A DNA stretch of 64,000 nt from Unio delphinus (GCA_029339505.1 JAQISU010000114.1:2280501-2344500); one strand, 5' to 3'. Positions 33,765-48,620 are shown, counted from the stretch's first letter. Notes: a model not told the origin generated them from the letters alone. Made by a program: numbers and translations.

Positions 33765-34150
33765 TTTCAATTTTGAACACTACATTTCGTAACGAGATGG
33801 GTCTCTAATTTTGTACACTACATTTAGTAAATAGATGGGTCTCCAATTCTGTACACTGCGTAACGTTATGGGTCTCCCATTTCGTACACTATATTTAGTA
33901 AAGAGATGGGTCTCCAATTTTGTACACTATATTTTATAAAGGGATGGGTCTCTAATTTTGTACACTACAGTTAGTAAAGAGATGGGTCTCCAATTTTGTG
34001 CACTACATCTAGTAAAGAGATGAGTATCCAATTATGTTCACTACATTTCATAAAGAGATGGGGCTCTTATTCTGTTCACTACATTTCGTAAAACGATTGG
34101 GCTCCAATTCTGTTCACTACATTTCGTAAAAGAGATGAGGCTCCAATTTC
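33765..34150 (+). repeat. 38-bp tandem repeat, block 2
   Basis: About ten degenerate copies of the 38-bp unit in the second inner repeat. Copy number differs from block 1 (about five) and from the block at 39270 (about four). Confidence 0.85.
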
Positions 34151-35640
34151 GGTTTCTCCTTCTGGAAAAAGTTATTATACATTCTTTCTGAGCTGACGAC
34201 AGTTCACCAAATATTTATCAAACATATTTTACCGTTACGCAAAATTAAATAATATCCATCCAAAAGAAATTAAAAACCTAACTGTAAATCCGTCTGGTCC
34301 TGTGGTTTTATTATTTGGCATGTATTTTAGGTTTGCATATGCTTCATTTATAGGACCAGTCAAAGATTCTTTCTGTGTACTGTCTAGTGTATGTCGATTG
34401 GATGTATTTTAATAAATTTTGTATCTTGAAGGGGATAAATTGATTATTGATCTCGTTTAAACAGTTCAAAACATCCATATTTCTAAATGAACGTTCTAAT
34501 CATAGACAGTCATAGAATCATTGTGTTTAATTTGTTATTCAAGAAACATTTTGCTGTGAACATTAATGGGTAGGTTGACAATATGCAGAAGAAACCTTCA
34601 GACTGATTTGAACTTGGTTTGCTTATTTTTGTGTGCATCGAATTCAAATATTATATATTAATTCACACACACACACACGTATATGTACAAACTTGTTGTA
34701 AAATGGTAGCTAATAATTGGACGGATGATGTGAAAAATTTCGAAATATAACAATTCGATTGTATTAAAAAGACTGATGGAATGAAAAACACGAAATTGAC
34801 CATTGGGAAGAAATGGCAAAAAAGAGCAAACCTAAAAGAAGGATAAGAAATATAGTAGTATAAATACACGGAAACAAAACATAGTAACAATAAACAGTAT
34901 TAAAACGGTCAAGATGTTTCTTTGTAAAAAAAATGATGTGTTGAAAGAGAGCGCAGAATCCACATAGATCATCTACAGCACATAATGTGAAAACGTAACT
35001 ACGAGTATGTGCAATATTTCTCTCGAAGAAAGGTAACACAATCGCCAAATAGCACGTCCTTCTAATTAAGCGTTTTGTATAGCATGACTGGGATGATATA
35101 CTTCCTCCGATTCCGCTCACTGCTCAGCATTAAGTATACCTCGGAGGTCTTAAAAACTGACCATGAGGATTGGGGGTGGGTATGGAGATGGGGGGGGATT
35201 TTTGTTGAATGCTTCACTATTCGTTTATAATTTAAACTTAGTCATGGTTATAAAGATGTCCAAGCTTTCTGTGCTCAGTTTTAATCAGTAATCTATGAGA
35301 CCGGGATGAATCGAGAAAATCAAAGTAGAAAAGTTTGGAATCAGAATAGTTTTTTTAATATAGAAAGGTATCTATATTTTTCGTTTCGTAAACCGGAAAG
35401 TATGTGACGGATAGAATGCAAGTGGTTTGAAATGTACAGTAGTTTACTGTGTATACATGAAGTGATTATGTATTCTAGCAGAAGGTCATTTAACAATCAA
35501 TGAAAAATAGGGGAAAAACAGAATAAATTTGAAATTGTCTTTTTTCGATGAAAAACTGACTCCTAAATATGAAATGTTCTTTCGTCGATCACTGTTGTTA
35601 TTCAAAGTAGCAAAACTCATTCCGTAAAAAAAAAAAACAT

Positions 35641-37984
35641 TCTGATTCACTGACGTCACGAAACTTTAACTTCTCTTTCAGGTCAAATATTCTTTTCGTC
35701 CCGTCCCACCTAATTACATATCTCAAACCTTTTATGTTTTTTCTTCCACAATTGCCCCCAGGCGTTTCCTTTAGAACATGAATATAGTTTTATGAGAGCA
35801 CCTCTTATCCCCTCTTAGCCCTGTCTCACTATGTATTGCTGAACAGTATTTAGAGTTGTCCTCTCGTGTTTATTTAATTTTAAAATAACATTTATTTTCT
35901 TGAAAACAATATTTTCCCTTGTGCATACCAGCTTTGTCTTGCTGCTTTTAAATACATGAACAAACTATAAAACGTTACGAAAAGAATTTTGAAAATAATG
36001 TTGTCAGGGTTGCGCTTTGTTTAATTCAGTCAAATATTTTATTTTCTCTATTCCTTTATTGCTCAGGCATGGGTTTATACTTTCACCCAAAGCTGTTGTT
36101 GTGGTTATTTTCATACCCGCTGCTTATTGCTGAAATGAACCTGGTTTCGTAACCACCCCAACCACTTTCTCGTGATACTTTATGAAAAGAGATGGTTTCC
36201 TTATCCTTTTGTCCCATATGGTACTAACCATGGAAATATTGACTTTTGTTGTAGTCTTGTATTCCTCTTTCAGCCCTCATGTAGTGATATCGTGTAAGCA
36301 TGTGTTGCTTATGCACCCCTTTTTCGTGTGTAAGGACTGGCACTACCTTCTCAATCATATTCCAAGAGTTTCGTTTACTCTAACATTGCTTAAGTCCTTG
36401 CTGTTTTGGATAACTCAGATACAATGAATAAAGTATCTAAGTGCATGCGTGTGTGTGTTTTACGTGCTTGAGTTTTCCCTCACTCTCATTCCTTTCTATG
36501 TATAGTTTTTGCTGAGTCCGATTTGCTAAAAAAATTTAATTTTTTACCATTTTACTAAAGGTTCCGTTTTTGAAATCCGTTGTGTGTAAGTCTGTTCTGA
36601 GCTTCGATTGCAAAAAGGGACTGAAATTTGTTTTTACATGGACATAATTGAAAACATCATGTATTGGTTAATTCCTCGACTTGAATTTGTAGCCATTTGG
36701 TTTCTTTGATATAATCAATCATACATATGTTAATTTGTGGCCATATTCTTGTCGCTAGACTAAGTCGTCGTACTGGTGTACCTATATAATGTTATCAGGA
36801 ACTTTCAAATTTTGCTGAGTTTTCTGAGTTTCAGGTGATATATGTAGACCCATATTTAGGGCTTGACAGATCTCGGGTCTGTTGGCTGATTCTGTAAACT
36901 GTCTCAAGCCATGAGACATGTGTTTGCATAAATAATTTTCTTTGTTAGGGTGTTTTCAAATCATTGTATAATATGACTAATTGTGTATGGACTTTCCTTG
37001 TATAAAATAAAGTACATTTTAGTTACCTGACTTGAATCATTGATGTTGGTTTCGCAAATATCATGTTTTCCTCTATCGGAGTTCAGAAGTTTGAAATTGC
37101 CAATGAAATGATGAAGTTTTCGTGTTGTTTACGACGTTTCTTTATTATAATGTTTAGTAGGAGTCGCTATAATCATAACTAAGAGTTTATCTTGTAAACA
37201 TTTGGAACCTTTCAGAGTAAAATGTTCCATTAGGTAACAGTTAGAAAATGACAAATTGTGACATGTGGTCAAGTAGAAGACTATATAATCTTGTTTATTT
37301 AGAATTTATTCATTGGTGATGTAAGATCAGCTCAGAATCATTTGTATTATAGTTGCGTCCATAATTTCGTTTGGGCTGAAATGCATTTATTAAAATAATT
37401 TTATTCAAATGATTATTCTCTGGAATTACAATTTGCTCAAAAATATTTTTTGGGAAACTAGAGATTTGGATGTATAGTGAACTTCAAATAGGGATATATT
37501 CGTACATTGCATCACTAATGACACAGGGCATTCTAGGCACATCAGCACCTTCAGAGTTGGAATTATTTTGGAATTCCATTTAAGTTTATTCATAACTATA
37601 ATACATATGACTTGCGTTAGTAATTCTTGGATTTGTTTTGGATTTAGTTCGCAATACCGTAAGTTAGTTTAACTTTGTTCACTTTGTATTCTAAGGAAAC
37701 AAATTATTTGTTGAACTTTACTAAACGTGTTGCTTCTCAATGCTATCAACTATTTGCTTGAAGAACATTGTGAAGTGCCAAATTTTTCGTCAGTGAAATC
37801 CATTAATTAATTCTTAGTCCAGCCAACAATTAACTGTTATCTTGTGGTAGAGTTTGCACGGAGAAATGTTTTTTCTAACTCGGGTCACACTGTTAGTATG
37901 TTTATAGTAGAAACGAACTAGTTGTATGACAGGCTAGAAAGGGTGAAATTCACACGAAAAACTGTCAAAAGTGATTTGAGTGAA
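35641..37984. other. No gene recognised
   Basis: AT-rich. The frame at 36182-36427 is hydrophobic with no family match apparent. Part of 37560-37800 repeats sequence resembling about 32170-32300. Confidence 0.4.
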
Positions 37985-39269
37985 ATGGCCTTTTTTTCAA
38001 AAAGTAAACAACAGAAACATAGTTTAATTAGTCTCTATTGTGTAAGAGCAAATTAATCAAATTATTTTCCAGATAAACATGTTGATTTGGGTCAGGGATT
38101 TGGAGATTCTAAAGGGAATTGTATTGGATAGTATGTTCTAAATAAACAAGGCGCATTACATCATGCAAGAATGTTATGTTCCAGGAGGTAATGGTTGTTT
38201 ATAGAAAATGCTTATTTTTGGCCTGAGGTGAAACATAGAACTTTATTATTTTGCGGCCGTCACCATTTTGTCAGTCGTTCTGTAACTCATATTAATTCAG
38301 GACTTTTTTTGACTAGGGCCTATGTTTTTAATTATCGTGTCGTTTTTGGATTTAATTCGTAAAACCGTAGGTTTATTTTTTCAATTTTTCAATTTGTATT
38401 CTAGAGAAGCAATTATTTGTTATATTTTACAAAGCTTGTAGTCTGCACTTTCATCTGTTATTTTTATAGCATATACTCGTAACACTATGTGTATGGGTTT
38501 TAATTATACCAAAAAGGGTTAGTGGTTTTTTTTTCCATTGGAGAATAATGTTTTTAATTTCTATGAATTTATTATCGTTTAATTTAACCAGATAGTGTAA
38601 CTCTAGAAATAGTATGCTAAGGTAATTAATCTAGAAAAATTCTAATCTAAATAATATTCTATGCATTATTTAATATTACTACCTGTTTTAGGTTTAATCT
38701 AAGATGCTTTAGCTTTTTCAATCTATATAATAATGCCTGAAAATATAGCGTATTAAAAGAGATTCAGTACTGATTTCAGGATTTTTCCGAGTGCAGTATC
38801 ATTAGCATACGGTAAAATAACATCTTGTATATGCATTTTTCATATTCATATAATATTAGCATTTTTCCTGATAATGTTGTCTACAAATATGGGGAAAGGG
38901 GATCACCTTGTCAACACTCCCTCCTCATGCCAAACCGTGATGAAGAATGTCCATTTCTAATCATGTGTGATTTGATAATTTTGTAAAACAGATTTATCCA
39001 ATTTGTTATGTCTCCTCCAAGACTTAAACAGCTGATACTTCACCAATGAATGGCCATCCAAAATATTCGAAAGCTTTTCTAAAGCCAATTAAGAAAAGAA
39101 TTTCAGTTACGTTATGCTTGTGTGTTTGTATGTAGAAAGCATTAGCTAGTAAATATTAAAAGTATTTTCCCCTATATATCTCCTCCTTTAACACATCCGG
39201 GTTAATAATTATTTATAATTCCTGGAAGAACCCGCTTTAGTCTATTTGCTACACATGTAGTTGCAATTT

Positions 39270-39445
39270 TCGTAAAGAGACGGGTCTCTAATTTTGTACA
39301 CTACAATTTGTAAAGAGATGTGTCTCCAATTTTTTACACTACATTTCGTAAAGAGATGGGTCTCTAATTTTGTACACTACATTTCGTAAAGAGATTGGTC
39401 TCCTATTTGTTTCACTACATTTCGTAAAGAGACGAGTCTCCTATT
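39270..39445 (+). repeat. 38-bp tandem repeat, block 3
   Basis: About four copies of the GAGATGGGTCTCCAATTTTG-type unit in duplication copy 2. Confidence 0.85.
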
Positions 39446-40554
39446 TTGGTGTCTCATTCTGGAAAAAAAGGTATCATACATTCCTACTGAGCTGATGACA
39501 GTTCACTAAACATGAATTACCGTTACGCAAAATTAACTAATATATATCCAAAAGAACTTACAAACCTAACTGTAAATCTGTCTGGTCTAGTGGTTTGATT
39601 ATTTGGCATGTATTTCAGGTTCGCAATTGCTTCATTTATAGGACCATTGAAACATTAAAAGATTTTTTGTGTGCACTGTCTAGTGTATGTTAATTGGATG
39701 TATTTTAAGAAAGTTGGTATCTTGACGGGATAAATTGATTATGTATTATGTTTTAAACAGTTCTAAACATCCATTTTTCTAACTGGACTTCCTAATTATA
39801 GACATTCATAAAAGCATTATGTTTAATTTGTCATTCAAGAAAATTGTTGCTGTGAACAATAAATGGTAGGTTGACAATATGCAAAAGAAACATTCAAACT
39901 GAATTTATTTTGGTTTGCTGATTTTTTTTGTCCATCAATTTCAAGTATTATATATTAAATCACACACACACTAATACAAACACTCATGTATATGTAGAAA
40001 CCGGTAGCTGATGATTGGAGGGATGATGGGAAAAGGTTAAAAAAAAAATATAGTAATGATCTTGTATTTAAAAAACTGATAGAATGAAAAACACGAAATG
40101 TCTAGTGGGGAAAAATGGCAGAAAAAAAGCAAACCTAAGGGAAGGATAAAGAAATATAGAAGAAGAAATACAAGGAAACAAAACATCCTAACAATAAACA
40201 ATATTATAAAAAGTCATGATATTTTTGGGGAAAAAAATTGATGTGTCGAAAGAAAGCGCAACATCCATGTAGATCATCCACAGAACATAATGTGAAAACG
40301 TAACCACGATTATGTAAAAAAATTCTCTCGAAAAAAGATGACACAATCGCCCAAAGGCATTTCCTTCTAATTAAGCGTTTTGTATAACATGACTGGGATG
40401 ATATACGTCCTCCTATTCAACTCAATGTTCAGCTTTAAGTATACCTCGGAGGGCTTCCAAACTGACCGTGAGGATTATAGATGGTGTTCAAGATGAGGGG
40501 GTAGTTTTTGTTGAATGCTTAACATTTCATTTATAATTTAAACTTAGTCATGGT

Positions 40555-40875
40555 TTTTTTTTGTTTGATTAGGATTTTTAACGTAGCTTTAAAAATTTTT
40601 CAGTCATATCGCTACGATGTCTGCATTAAGGCAGTTTATAGTGATGTCTAGCACTGAGACATCATGCCGCAGACATGTAGCATGATGTCTCACCCAGTCA
40701 CATTATCCTGACACCAGTCCGACCAGTCCTAACACTAACCTCCTAATGCTGAGCGTCAAGCGAGGCAGCTGTTAGTACCATTTTTGTAAGTCTTTGGTAT
40801 GACTCGGCCGGGGATCGAACCGACGACCTCCCGCTTCCGGGGCGGACGCTCTAACCACTAGACCACCGGAGCGGT
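40555..40875 (-). mobile_element. tRNA-headed SINE, family B
   Basis: Near-identical to 16583-16904. Minus-strand box A is GGTGGTCTAGTGGTTAGAGCG and box B is GGTTCGATCCCCGG. In duplication copy 1 the flanks GTCATGGTT and GTGCTCAG (35245-35278) are separated by only about 21 bp, so the SINE arrived after the duplication. Confidence 0.9.
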
Positions 40876-41235
40876 TGTGCTCAGTTTTAATCAGTAATCT
40901 ATGAGAACCGCATGAATCGTGTAAAACAAAGTAGAAAACGTTTGAATCAGAACCGTTTTGTAATATGGAAAGGTATATATTTTTCGTTTCGTAAACCGGA
41001 ATGTATGTGACGGATAAAATGCAAGTGAATTGAAATGTAGTTCACTGTGTATATATGAAGTGATTATATATTCTAGAAGGTCATTCAATATTCCAAGAAA
41101 AATGGGAGAAAAAACCCAGAATGAATTTGATATTGTATTTTTTTTTATATTAAAAAATGTCTCCGAATTTTGAAATGTTCTTTCTTCGATCAATGTTAAT
41201 TTTCAAAATAGTAAAACTTATTCCGTCAAAAGGTC

Positions 41236-41657
41236 CATTCTGATAATTTTCCTCGGCTAATTGTATAAGACTAAGATGGTCTTAAGCAATTGTAATGCAT
41301 ATAAATGTATGAATTAATATTTTCTTACTAACATATTTTTTTATAAACAAACTTAGGAAAGTCTCTCGAAATAAGAATCCTTAATGTTACGTATGCTTAA
41401 AGACTTTATCTCGTATATTTGAAACTAAGGAATTAATAAAATTTTAATTGGGTGGATATTAGAAAGTGTAATCATCTGCAAAATATGCAAGTTATTTTTA
41501 AAAGAAAACATTGATTTGGTATATAGCAGTTAACAATAATACAAACAGTTATCAATCTCCTTCCGATGCAGGTAAAGATATTAATCTAGAATGTAGATTT
41601 AACAATGAAATACAGAACGTGATATGTTGCACGTGCACAATGATTTATAGCAAATAA

Positions 41658-41706
<49 letters not shown>

Positions 41707-44700
41707 GTGTGAAGATGTATATAATAGTTACGCTAAATATATTTTTTCCCTCTTTCCTCTTGTTCCTTTCTCCTAAAGTACTTTTGTAACATTAGCATCA
41801 TTCTCTCTTTTTCACTATTCTATGAAGCCGATCATATTAAATTCCGTATTCCATTTGGAATTAGATTGTCGCAGTTAAAATGATTTGTGGGATAGTCCGT
41901 GGGACGGTCGGCTATTAATATACGGGGAAGAATACAAAAAAAATACAGAGTCAAAACTAAGCAGCTATATTTTAATGTATGTTTATCATGTTAATGTTTC
42001 TTTAAATCATACATATCTTATGCATAGCAGTTTGTGTACATATTAAACTTAAGTGATGCAAATTGTGTTTAAATATGAGTCAACTGACCACGTTTCCATT
42101 TAAACAACAATCACGTATAGTTGATATACCTTAATATCAAGCAATCTCAATTTTATTCATGTCAAGCTGTCATTGAAACCATATATAATATTTACATGAG
42201 AGGTTGCTACCATTGGAACGAGGTCCTTCGTTACAGAATGAGGTTGAACAGACTCATCTGTTTAACTTTGACGTAGTTAAAATAGTCAAATGTTCAACTT
42301 TGGTTTAATAAGAATACTTACCAAGAATACCGCAAAAAGAACTTAATGTTTAATTACATCAGCTGAATATTGGTTTAAAATGAATTTTTTTATCAATTTC
42401 ACAATGAGTACTGCACAGTTATATAATGAAAGTAATGAAATTATAGAGCTAAGTGGTCGATACTCGTTAAGGCTCGTTTAAACCATGGTTTTGTTGAATT
42501 TTCCATGTTTCCCAAATAACGTAATTTACTTCAAGTTTATTTGGTGTTTAAAAAAAATGTCTCTATTGTAGCAAATGAAAAACGGACTTTCACCTCGATG
42601 GTTACTTCTTAGTCATGTAAAACCTTGCATAAATCAGCTTTTATAAAACTCCGTGCGCCATCTCAAAATTGTAAAATTAAAAAAAAATAGAATGAACAAA
42701 GCAATATAATCCATGGAAATAAAAGATATTGTATTCTAGATGATAAGCATGATATTGAAAAGAATTATTATTCTTTTGTGTTTCCAGTATACATTAACAT
42801 ATGTGTACAGCTAACGAAAATAAACTTCTGGAACCAACTAATAATGTAAAATTATATTCAGGTTTTAACTTGTCCTAAACAGAAACCCTTGTGCTCTCTA
42901 GCTATATTTGTGTACGAAGAGTTTAAAATTAGATAGATATTTTCATTTGTTTTATTATACGTTTTCATAATAATGCAATGTTTTAATATTTATTCCTTGA
43001 GAATGTACACGGTCATTAGTAGAAACAATTGAATTGAATTGAACTGCTTCTGGATGTGAAAATATTTCTTATTTCTTGCCATTTTATCTACGTACAGGTC
43101 ACCTTTAACTTTGGCCTAAATATGCTATAGTTTGTCACAGTTTTCCTAGTTTCCGTCATGTTCATTAACGTAAGTATTGCGATGGGCTGATATCGGTATC
43201 GTTATTTAAGAGTGGTCCACGTGGCACCGATAGATGTGGTCATTCTCAACGGCATCCTGAGTCAGCTCAAATATGTATTGCAATCTGAGCAATCTGGAAG
43301 TTTGCCTGAAATGACGTTCTCAATGTCCCACCTTTCAAACTGCAACGCTTCGATCGATATAGTAGAATCCTCTTCCCTACCTATACACAAATTATATCTT
43401 CAGACCATACTGTCACAGGATTGCTTCAAGACAATCATCATCAACAAACGTCGACTGAATGTGACAATGGTAACGTCTAAGTAACCTAGGACCGAGTAGA
43501 GTGTTATGGGTCCCACTTTATGAACACAATTTCACTATACATTTGACATGCCTAAAGTATTGATTTTTTTATATATAACTTCCATATGATCTTTAAAGCC
43601 ACATTCACGAAAAAATACTTCGGACAGTATACAATTTTAAAATTAAGGAAACAATATTTTCGTCGTTGCATACACGATTGTGAAACCACACAACAAGGAC
43701 ACAGTAATACATAAATAATTGTTTTCTAATATAATGAATGAATACATGTTAGTTTCCAGCATATCAAGATCCGAGTTTAACCAGTCCACCGAGTTTGATT
43801 CAAGTTGCAATTATTAAACCGTGTAAAGTTTTGAATTTCATTGTTTGACACCAAAGTTTTCCAGTTTAAGGTGACAAATTTAATAATATTGGTTAATTCA
43901 TGAAATTAAACTAGATGTCTCCAATATTTCAAAACGTCATTAACTATTGATTGTATTTGTCTTGAAATTTCAAGAAGAATAACCAATATTGCAAGACATG
44001 AAATACATCCTAACAATTAATTAGAAAATGAGTTCCACGAGGGAAAAAAGAGAAGAAGCAGATACTATATATTAAACAGCCTTAAAATATCATCTGGAGT
44101 AGACCTACAATTATTTTAAGTCACAGCTTGTATTTGTTTTTATATAACTTTGCGAGTTATAAGTCATGTCTTTTGTGAAATAATTTGGAAGTAAATTACA
44201 ATTACAAATTACTTTATTGCTTATTTTGTTTCTATTTGTTTTCACTGCATGTATTGCTATGGCATCTTTCGAGTAACGATAAGGAGTATAGGATTCAACT
44301 CATGAATCTAAATAACATTCATGCTGTCCTTTAGACAATCACAGATGTCACGAATTCTACTCGAAGGGTTTCATTTTGTGTTATTATTGATATTGACCAC
44401 CGTCATTCAATGCAAACACTAATTCACAATTTACATATATAGTAAATTGTTGTCATAAATTGAAATCAGACTGGTTACTTATTCCTTATTCCCGATTCAA
44501 TCTTTTGCACCTCCAGGTTGCTACTTATTCCTTATTCACATCCATATGGCTACTTATTCCTTATCTCTTATTCAGTAACTATGTGGTTAGAATTTACTTA
44601 TTGCTTATTGAAAAACATCCTGCTTCAAGCATGGACACTCTTTCGGATTATACATTGCTGTTATTCTAACCCAACTGGAGCAAAAAGAGTTTACAGAAGT

Positions 44701-46090
44701 TACAGAAGTATTAAAACCCGGTATGGTCTTTGTAAAGAATGTAGTTAAATTGTGCGGTGCCTGACCTCTTTTTACCTAATTTTGATTTACCACTGTTTTC
44801 CAGTTCCTAGTAAGGATATATGGAGTGGATGGACACGTGTCATAAGAAGATTATATCTTGAGTATACAAATAGGTTAGTACTCCCCCTCTTTAAAGTATT
44901 TTTTTATGGAACGATCATGAGCACTTTACCTTCAGGGATAGTGTCGAAGAATTAAAGAAGTCCTGACGAATATAGTCCGGAGGATGCACCGATACCAGAG
45001 TCAACCTATGGCCAGAGTCTTAGATGGAGAAGGGGCAGAGGGGGACAGATGTCCCCGGTCGCCAGACTAGTGGGGACGCCAAATGGGCTTTTAAATAGAT
45101 TGTATGTGGAATTGTTTGCTGCAAAACATTTTGCATGTTTGAAAGAAGAATCATACAGATCGCTAGCACTAGCAGTGAAACAGTCGAGCGTGAAAATGCA
45201 TTATTGTGTTGTCGTAACCATGGGTGATGGTGATTTTATTGATGAAAATAATGGGTTTAAGAGTTGAAGGGGGGTAAACATGAATCATGTCCCCGATTTC
45301 CAAACATTCTAGGTACGTCTCTGCATATAAATAACGGGTATGTAAAACACGCACGGGTCGTTGATCGATTGCATATATAGTTTGTAGTATATGGACCCTT
45401 TATTTGAGTGGATTGATTTCAACGCCTCTAGGACAGTATCTTCTTAGGAAATGATTCAAAAGTAGGTAATTTTTAAGAAAAGTTGTTGAACCGATTTCGA
45501 GAAATCTGGAACTCAATATATGGTATGCAAAACAAAGCCCACACAATACATATCTCTTCATTCCATATCTTGATTCTACAGTTAACTACTAAAATGATTT
45601 TGACATGGATAATTATTTGATAAAATCTTCTAAAGAGCGATATATTTGACTCCCAAAAGCAGTAAAGTAATTGAATAAAGTGTATGGTCTTTACTGACAC
45701 CAAAAGTATTAACAACTGTTACAATCTTTGAACTTCTTGTTGTTTGCTTGAACCCATACTTATGCTATTTTGACGTAACCCCCTGTTTGACAGTTACTAA
45801 TGAGGGATCACTTCCAACAGTAGCCAAAGTTAACAGAAACGTCGTCGAGCAGATTTCGATAAAATGAGACTAGATAATGGCGGGTCGGGTACGACATATG
45901 ACTTTAGAAGGTTGTATCTTGTGCATACACATGGCCCATTATATCCCATCATTAAAGAGTTCAAGCATGGCCCATCCAATGAGTTGTAATCTCCAGCTAT
46001 ATACATGGACCCAAGAAAGAAGTCCTAATGACTGTCATCCAGAGTAATCAGCAATAGAATGAGCGAGCGATCGGATTAATAGGAGCAGTT
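41236..46090. other. No gene recognised
   Basis: AT-rich sequence with a (TA)n tract at 41661. Frames at 43212-43484, 44460-44748 and 45049-45267 show no recognisable domain. Around 44465-44580 a short phrase (CTACTTATTCCTTATTC) repeats three times. Confidence 0.45.
41661..41704 (+). repeat. (TA)n microsatellite
   Basis: About 22 AT units. Confidence 0.95.
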
Positions 46091-48620
46091 TCCGAATCTC
46101 ATAGAGTATGGAAATTCAATAAGTGGCCACTTGATTATTCTTGGAAATGTTAAATGTCACGTTGACTCTCCTGGAAACCCTTTCACATCAAAAGTCCTAG
46201 ATTCCATTCATGTTTCTAACCTCAAACCGTCAGATAATCATCCCACCCATCAACATATTCATATTGTATTTTGGATTCTTCATAGACCTGATGATAATAT
46301 TCTACGGTCCACTGTTATATCACACGAACCTGCTTCACCTCTGCATTGTATGAAATTTGTTGGTATCAGTCCCTAATCCTCCACCTTTTTTTTTGCAAAT
46401 AAGAGATACCTCCGTATGATAAATAGAACCAAACCAATGCATGGCATATAAGAAAGCCTAGCAACTTACTAACCTTCTAAGCAGAATAACTTGATAAAGA
46501 CCTGTGTTCATTGCTTGAAAAATATGCCCCAGCCACCAAGTGTAGAGTATCAATTTAAACGTGTTCTCTTGTATATAGTTAGGGACATGCTCCGCACTGT
46601 AAAAACAGACCGCAGCAAAAGTGAGAGGCTTTGGCTTTCATCCAGACTCACAATTCATAAGCAAATCCATGAAGCCGTTATGAAGTAGGTCACTATCAAT
46701 GACAATACAGCTAAATCATCCAATTACAGTACTACGATCTTCTCTCCAGTTTACCTTCCGGATCTGTTTTCAAATTTATTCCATAAGAAATACAGACCAT
46801 TAGAGATATGCTTGACAATGCAATTTTAACTGACTTGTCATCACCATGCAGTTACGAGAAGTGTTTGCAACATTTGAACCTGTTTCTATGAATTGAATAC
46901 GTACAATCGTTTTGAAGACTACACCAAAGTCACGTAAACTTGATCCAATTCCAACATCACTGCTTCGTGAATGCATGAATCCAATGTTTTCTTCACTAAC
47001 TGATGTTATTAATACATTTAACTCTCTCATCCGGGGAATTCCCATCATTTTTCAAAACTGACATTGTAAAGCCTCTGCTAAAGAAACCAACACTCGAAAA
47101 TACGATTAACCGAAATACCGCCCAGTTTGTAATCTCCCATTAATATATAAACAATATCTTAGAAAACAATGTTTCTAACATAGTTTGTATATCTTCTGAA
47201 TTTGGTCTTTTTAGCAATGTATAGTCTGCGTACCTCCCTTGCCACAATACTGAAACTACTCTTCTGAAAGTAGTTTATGATATTATCTCTACTTTGGATA
47301 ACGGAAAGATTACAGCCCTCGCCCTCCTTGATTTGTCTGCGTGATTTGATACAATAGACCATGATATATTACTTTAAGTCTCCAGCATGGATTTGGCATT
47401 CATAATACAGCCTTACTGTAATTCAAATCGTACTTAGCCAACAGGATAAATTGGATACGCAAATGGATTACACCCCAAGGTTCTGTGTTTAGACCTGTTC
47501 TCTTTATTTTAGCATCTCTAAAGTGCTATAGATCATCATCCAGTGTCTCACCAATTGTAAGCTGATGACACACACAAATATACAAATCTAGCCACCCAAC
47601 GGAAGTGGATGCTACCATTCAAAGTGTAGAAAGCTGCATTTCTGATGTGAAATCATGGATGACATGCAACAAGCAGCTGCAGATGAATGATGATACAAAT
47701 GAGGCCTTTTTAATCACAACAACAACAAAAAACGTTCTCATTCACATCCTTTACCTCCAAAAATAAATATCAGCAACATAAAACATTAAATTCACACAGT
47801 CAGTACAAAACCTAGATGTTACTCTGGACAGTACTCTGACATTGCTTCAACATGTCATGAATATATGCAAGGTTGCATATCTTGAGTTGAAACGAATCAG
47901 CTCCATTCACAAATATATTTCAGTTAATGCCACGAAAACACTTGTGCGTTCATTAGTACCTTCAAGAGTGGACTATTGTAAATCAGTTATGTCTGGCTTG
48001 TCTCAATATTTACTCCAGAAACTTCAAACGTTCAAAATACAGCTGCTTGGATCATCCTTAGAGTACCAAGATCAGAGCACGCCTTGACGCTACCCTACAC
48101 TGGCTATCCATTCGATTCAGAATCAAAAACAACATTTATTAACTGTGTTACGTTTCACTGTCTGACTCCAATCCAATATACCAATCCAACCTCACCCATG
48201 TGTATACAACAGCAAGATACTTACGCTCTTCTTCGGACAATCGTATACTCTTTATTCCCACTATGAAAACTAAATCATATGGACAACGTTCTTTTGGCAT
48301 GCCAGGACCCAGCAACTTGGAACGAATTGCCCATTGAACTTAGACACGAGGATGCCGTGATCCCTTTCTAGAGTGTTCTTAAAACGCATCAATTCCAACT
48401 GCGAGAACAAACTTAAAGACTTAATAATGTTTCCTACCTTAAATATTTTCAGGTTTCTCCAAAAAAGAATCCTCTCGCAAGATTTACGTGTTCATTTAAA
48501 TGTATCACATTATTTTAAATCTTAAAAAGTAGAAAAAAGGATTTAGTCATAAACTAATATATATGAACAAGAGGGCATATAATTTTCTAAACCTGATTAA
48601 AACTCAATGTTCTTCGCACC
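46090..48620 (+). mobile_element. LINE (non-LTR retrotransposon), decayed copy 2
   Basis: The 5' part has text of an APE-type endonuclease C-terminus: a diverged ILGxxxxHVDSPGNPF, PTHQHIH and RPDD (46131-46376). The linker and RT follow (RT region about 46900-47600), with the 3' part at 47842-48090 containing VAYLELKRISSIHKY. Many stops and shifts. It shares sequence and an identical 3' end with the remnant at 1-1056. The order EN then RT and the motifs fit jockey/CR1-like LINEs. The 5' limit is uncertain. Confidence 0.75.

Larger units (their letters stand above)
31865..35640 (+). repeat. Segmental duplication B, copy 1
   Basis: Matches 37985-41235 in the same orientation over most of its length. 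Landmarks are TTTTTTTCAAAAAGTAAACA (31872 and 37989), ATTTATCCATGTTTTTCAAG versus ATTTATCCAATTTGTTATG, and GATGATATACTTCCTCC versus GATGATATACGTCCTCC. An inner part (about 32870-33520) is itself repeated at about 33530-34330. There is no open gene in it, and the divergence (mismatches and many indels) indicates age. Confidence 0.85.
37985..41235 (+). repeat. Segmental duplication B, copy 2
   Basis: Partner of 31865-35640. Shorter because it lacks the inner repeat and most 38-bp units. It carries an extra SINE at 40555-40875. Confidence 0.85.

Noticed and set aside
36182..36427. Hydrophobic 81-codon frame as a membrane protein gene
   Set aside because: No splice context, no homologous feel, and a T-rich strand gives hydrophobic translations by chance.
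43212..43484. 90-codon frame in the 41-46 kb gene desert
   Set aside because: Codon make-up is plausible but there is no motif, start context or neighbouring exon. Left as unassigned sequence.
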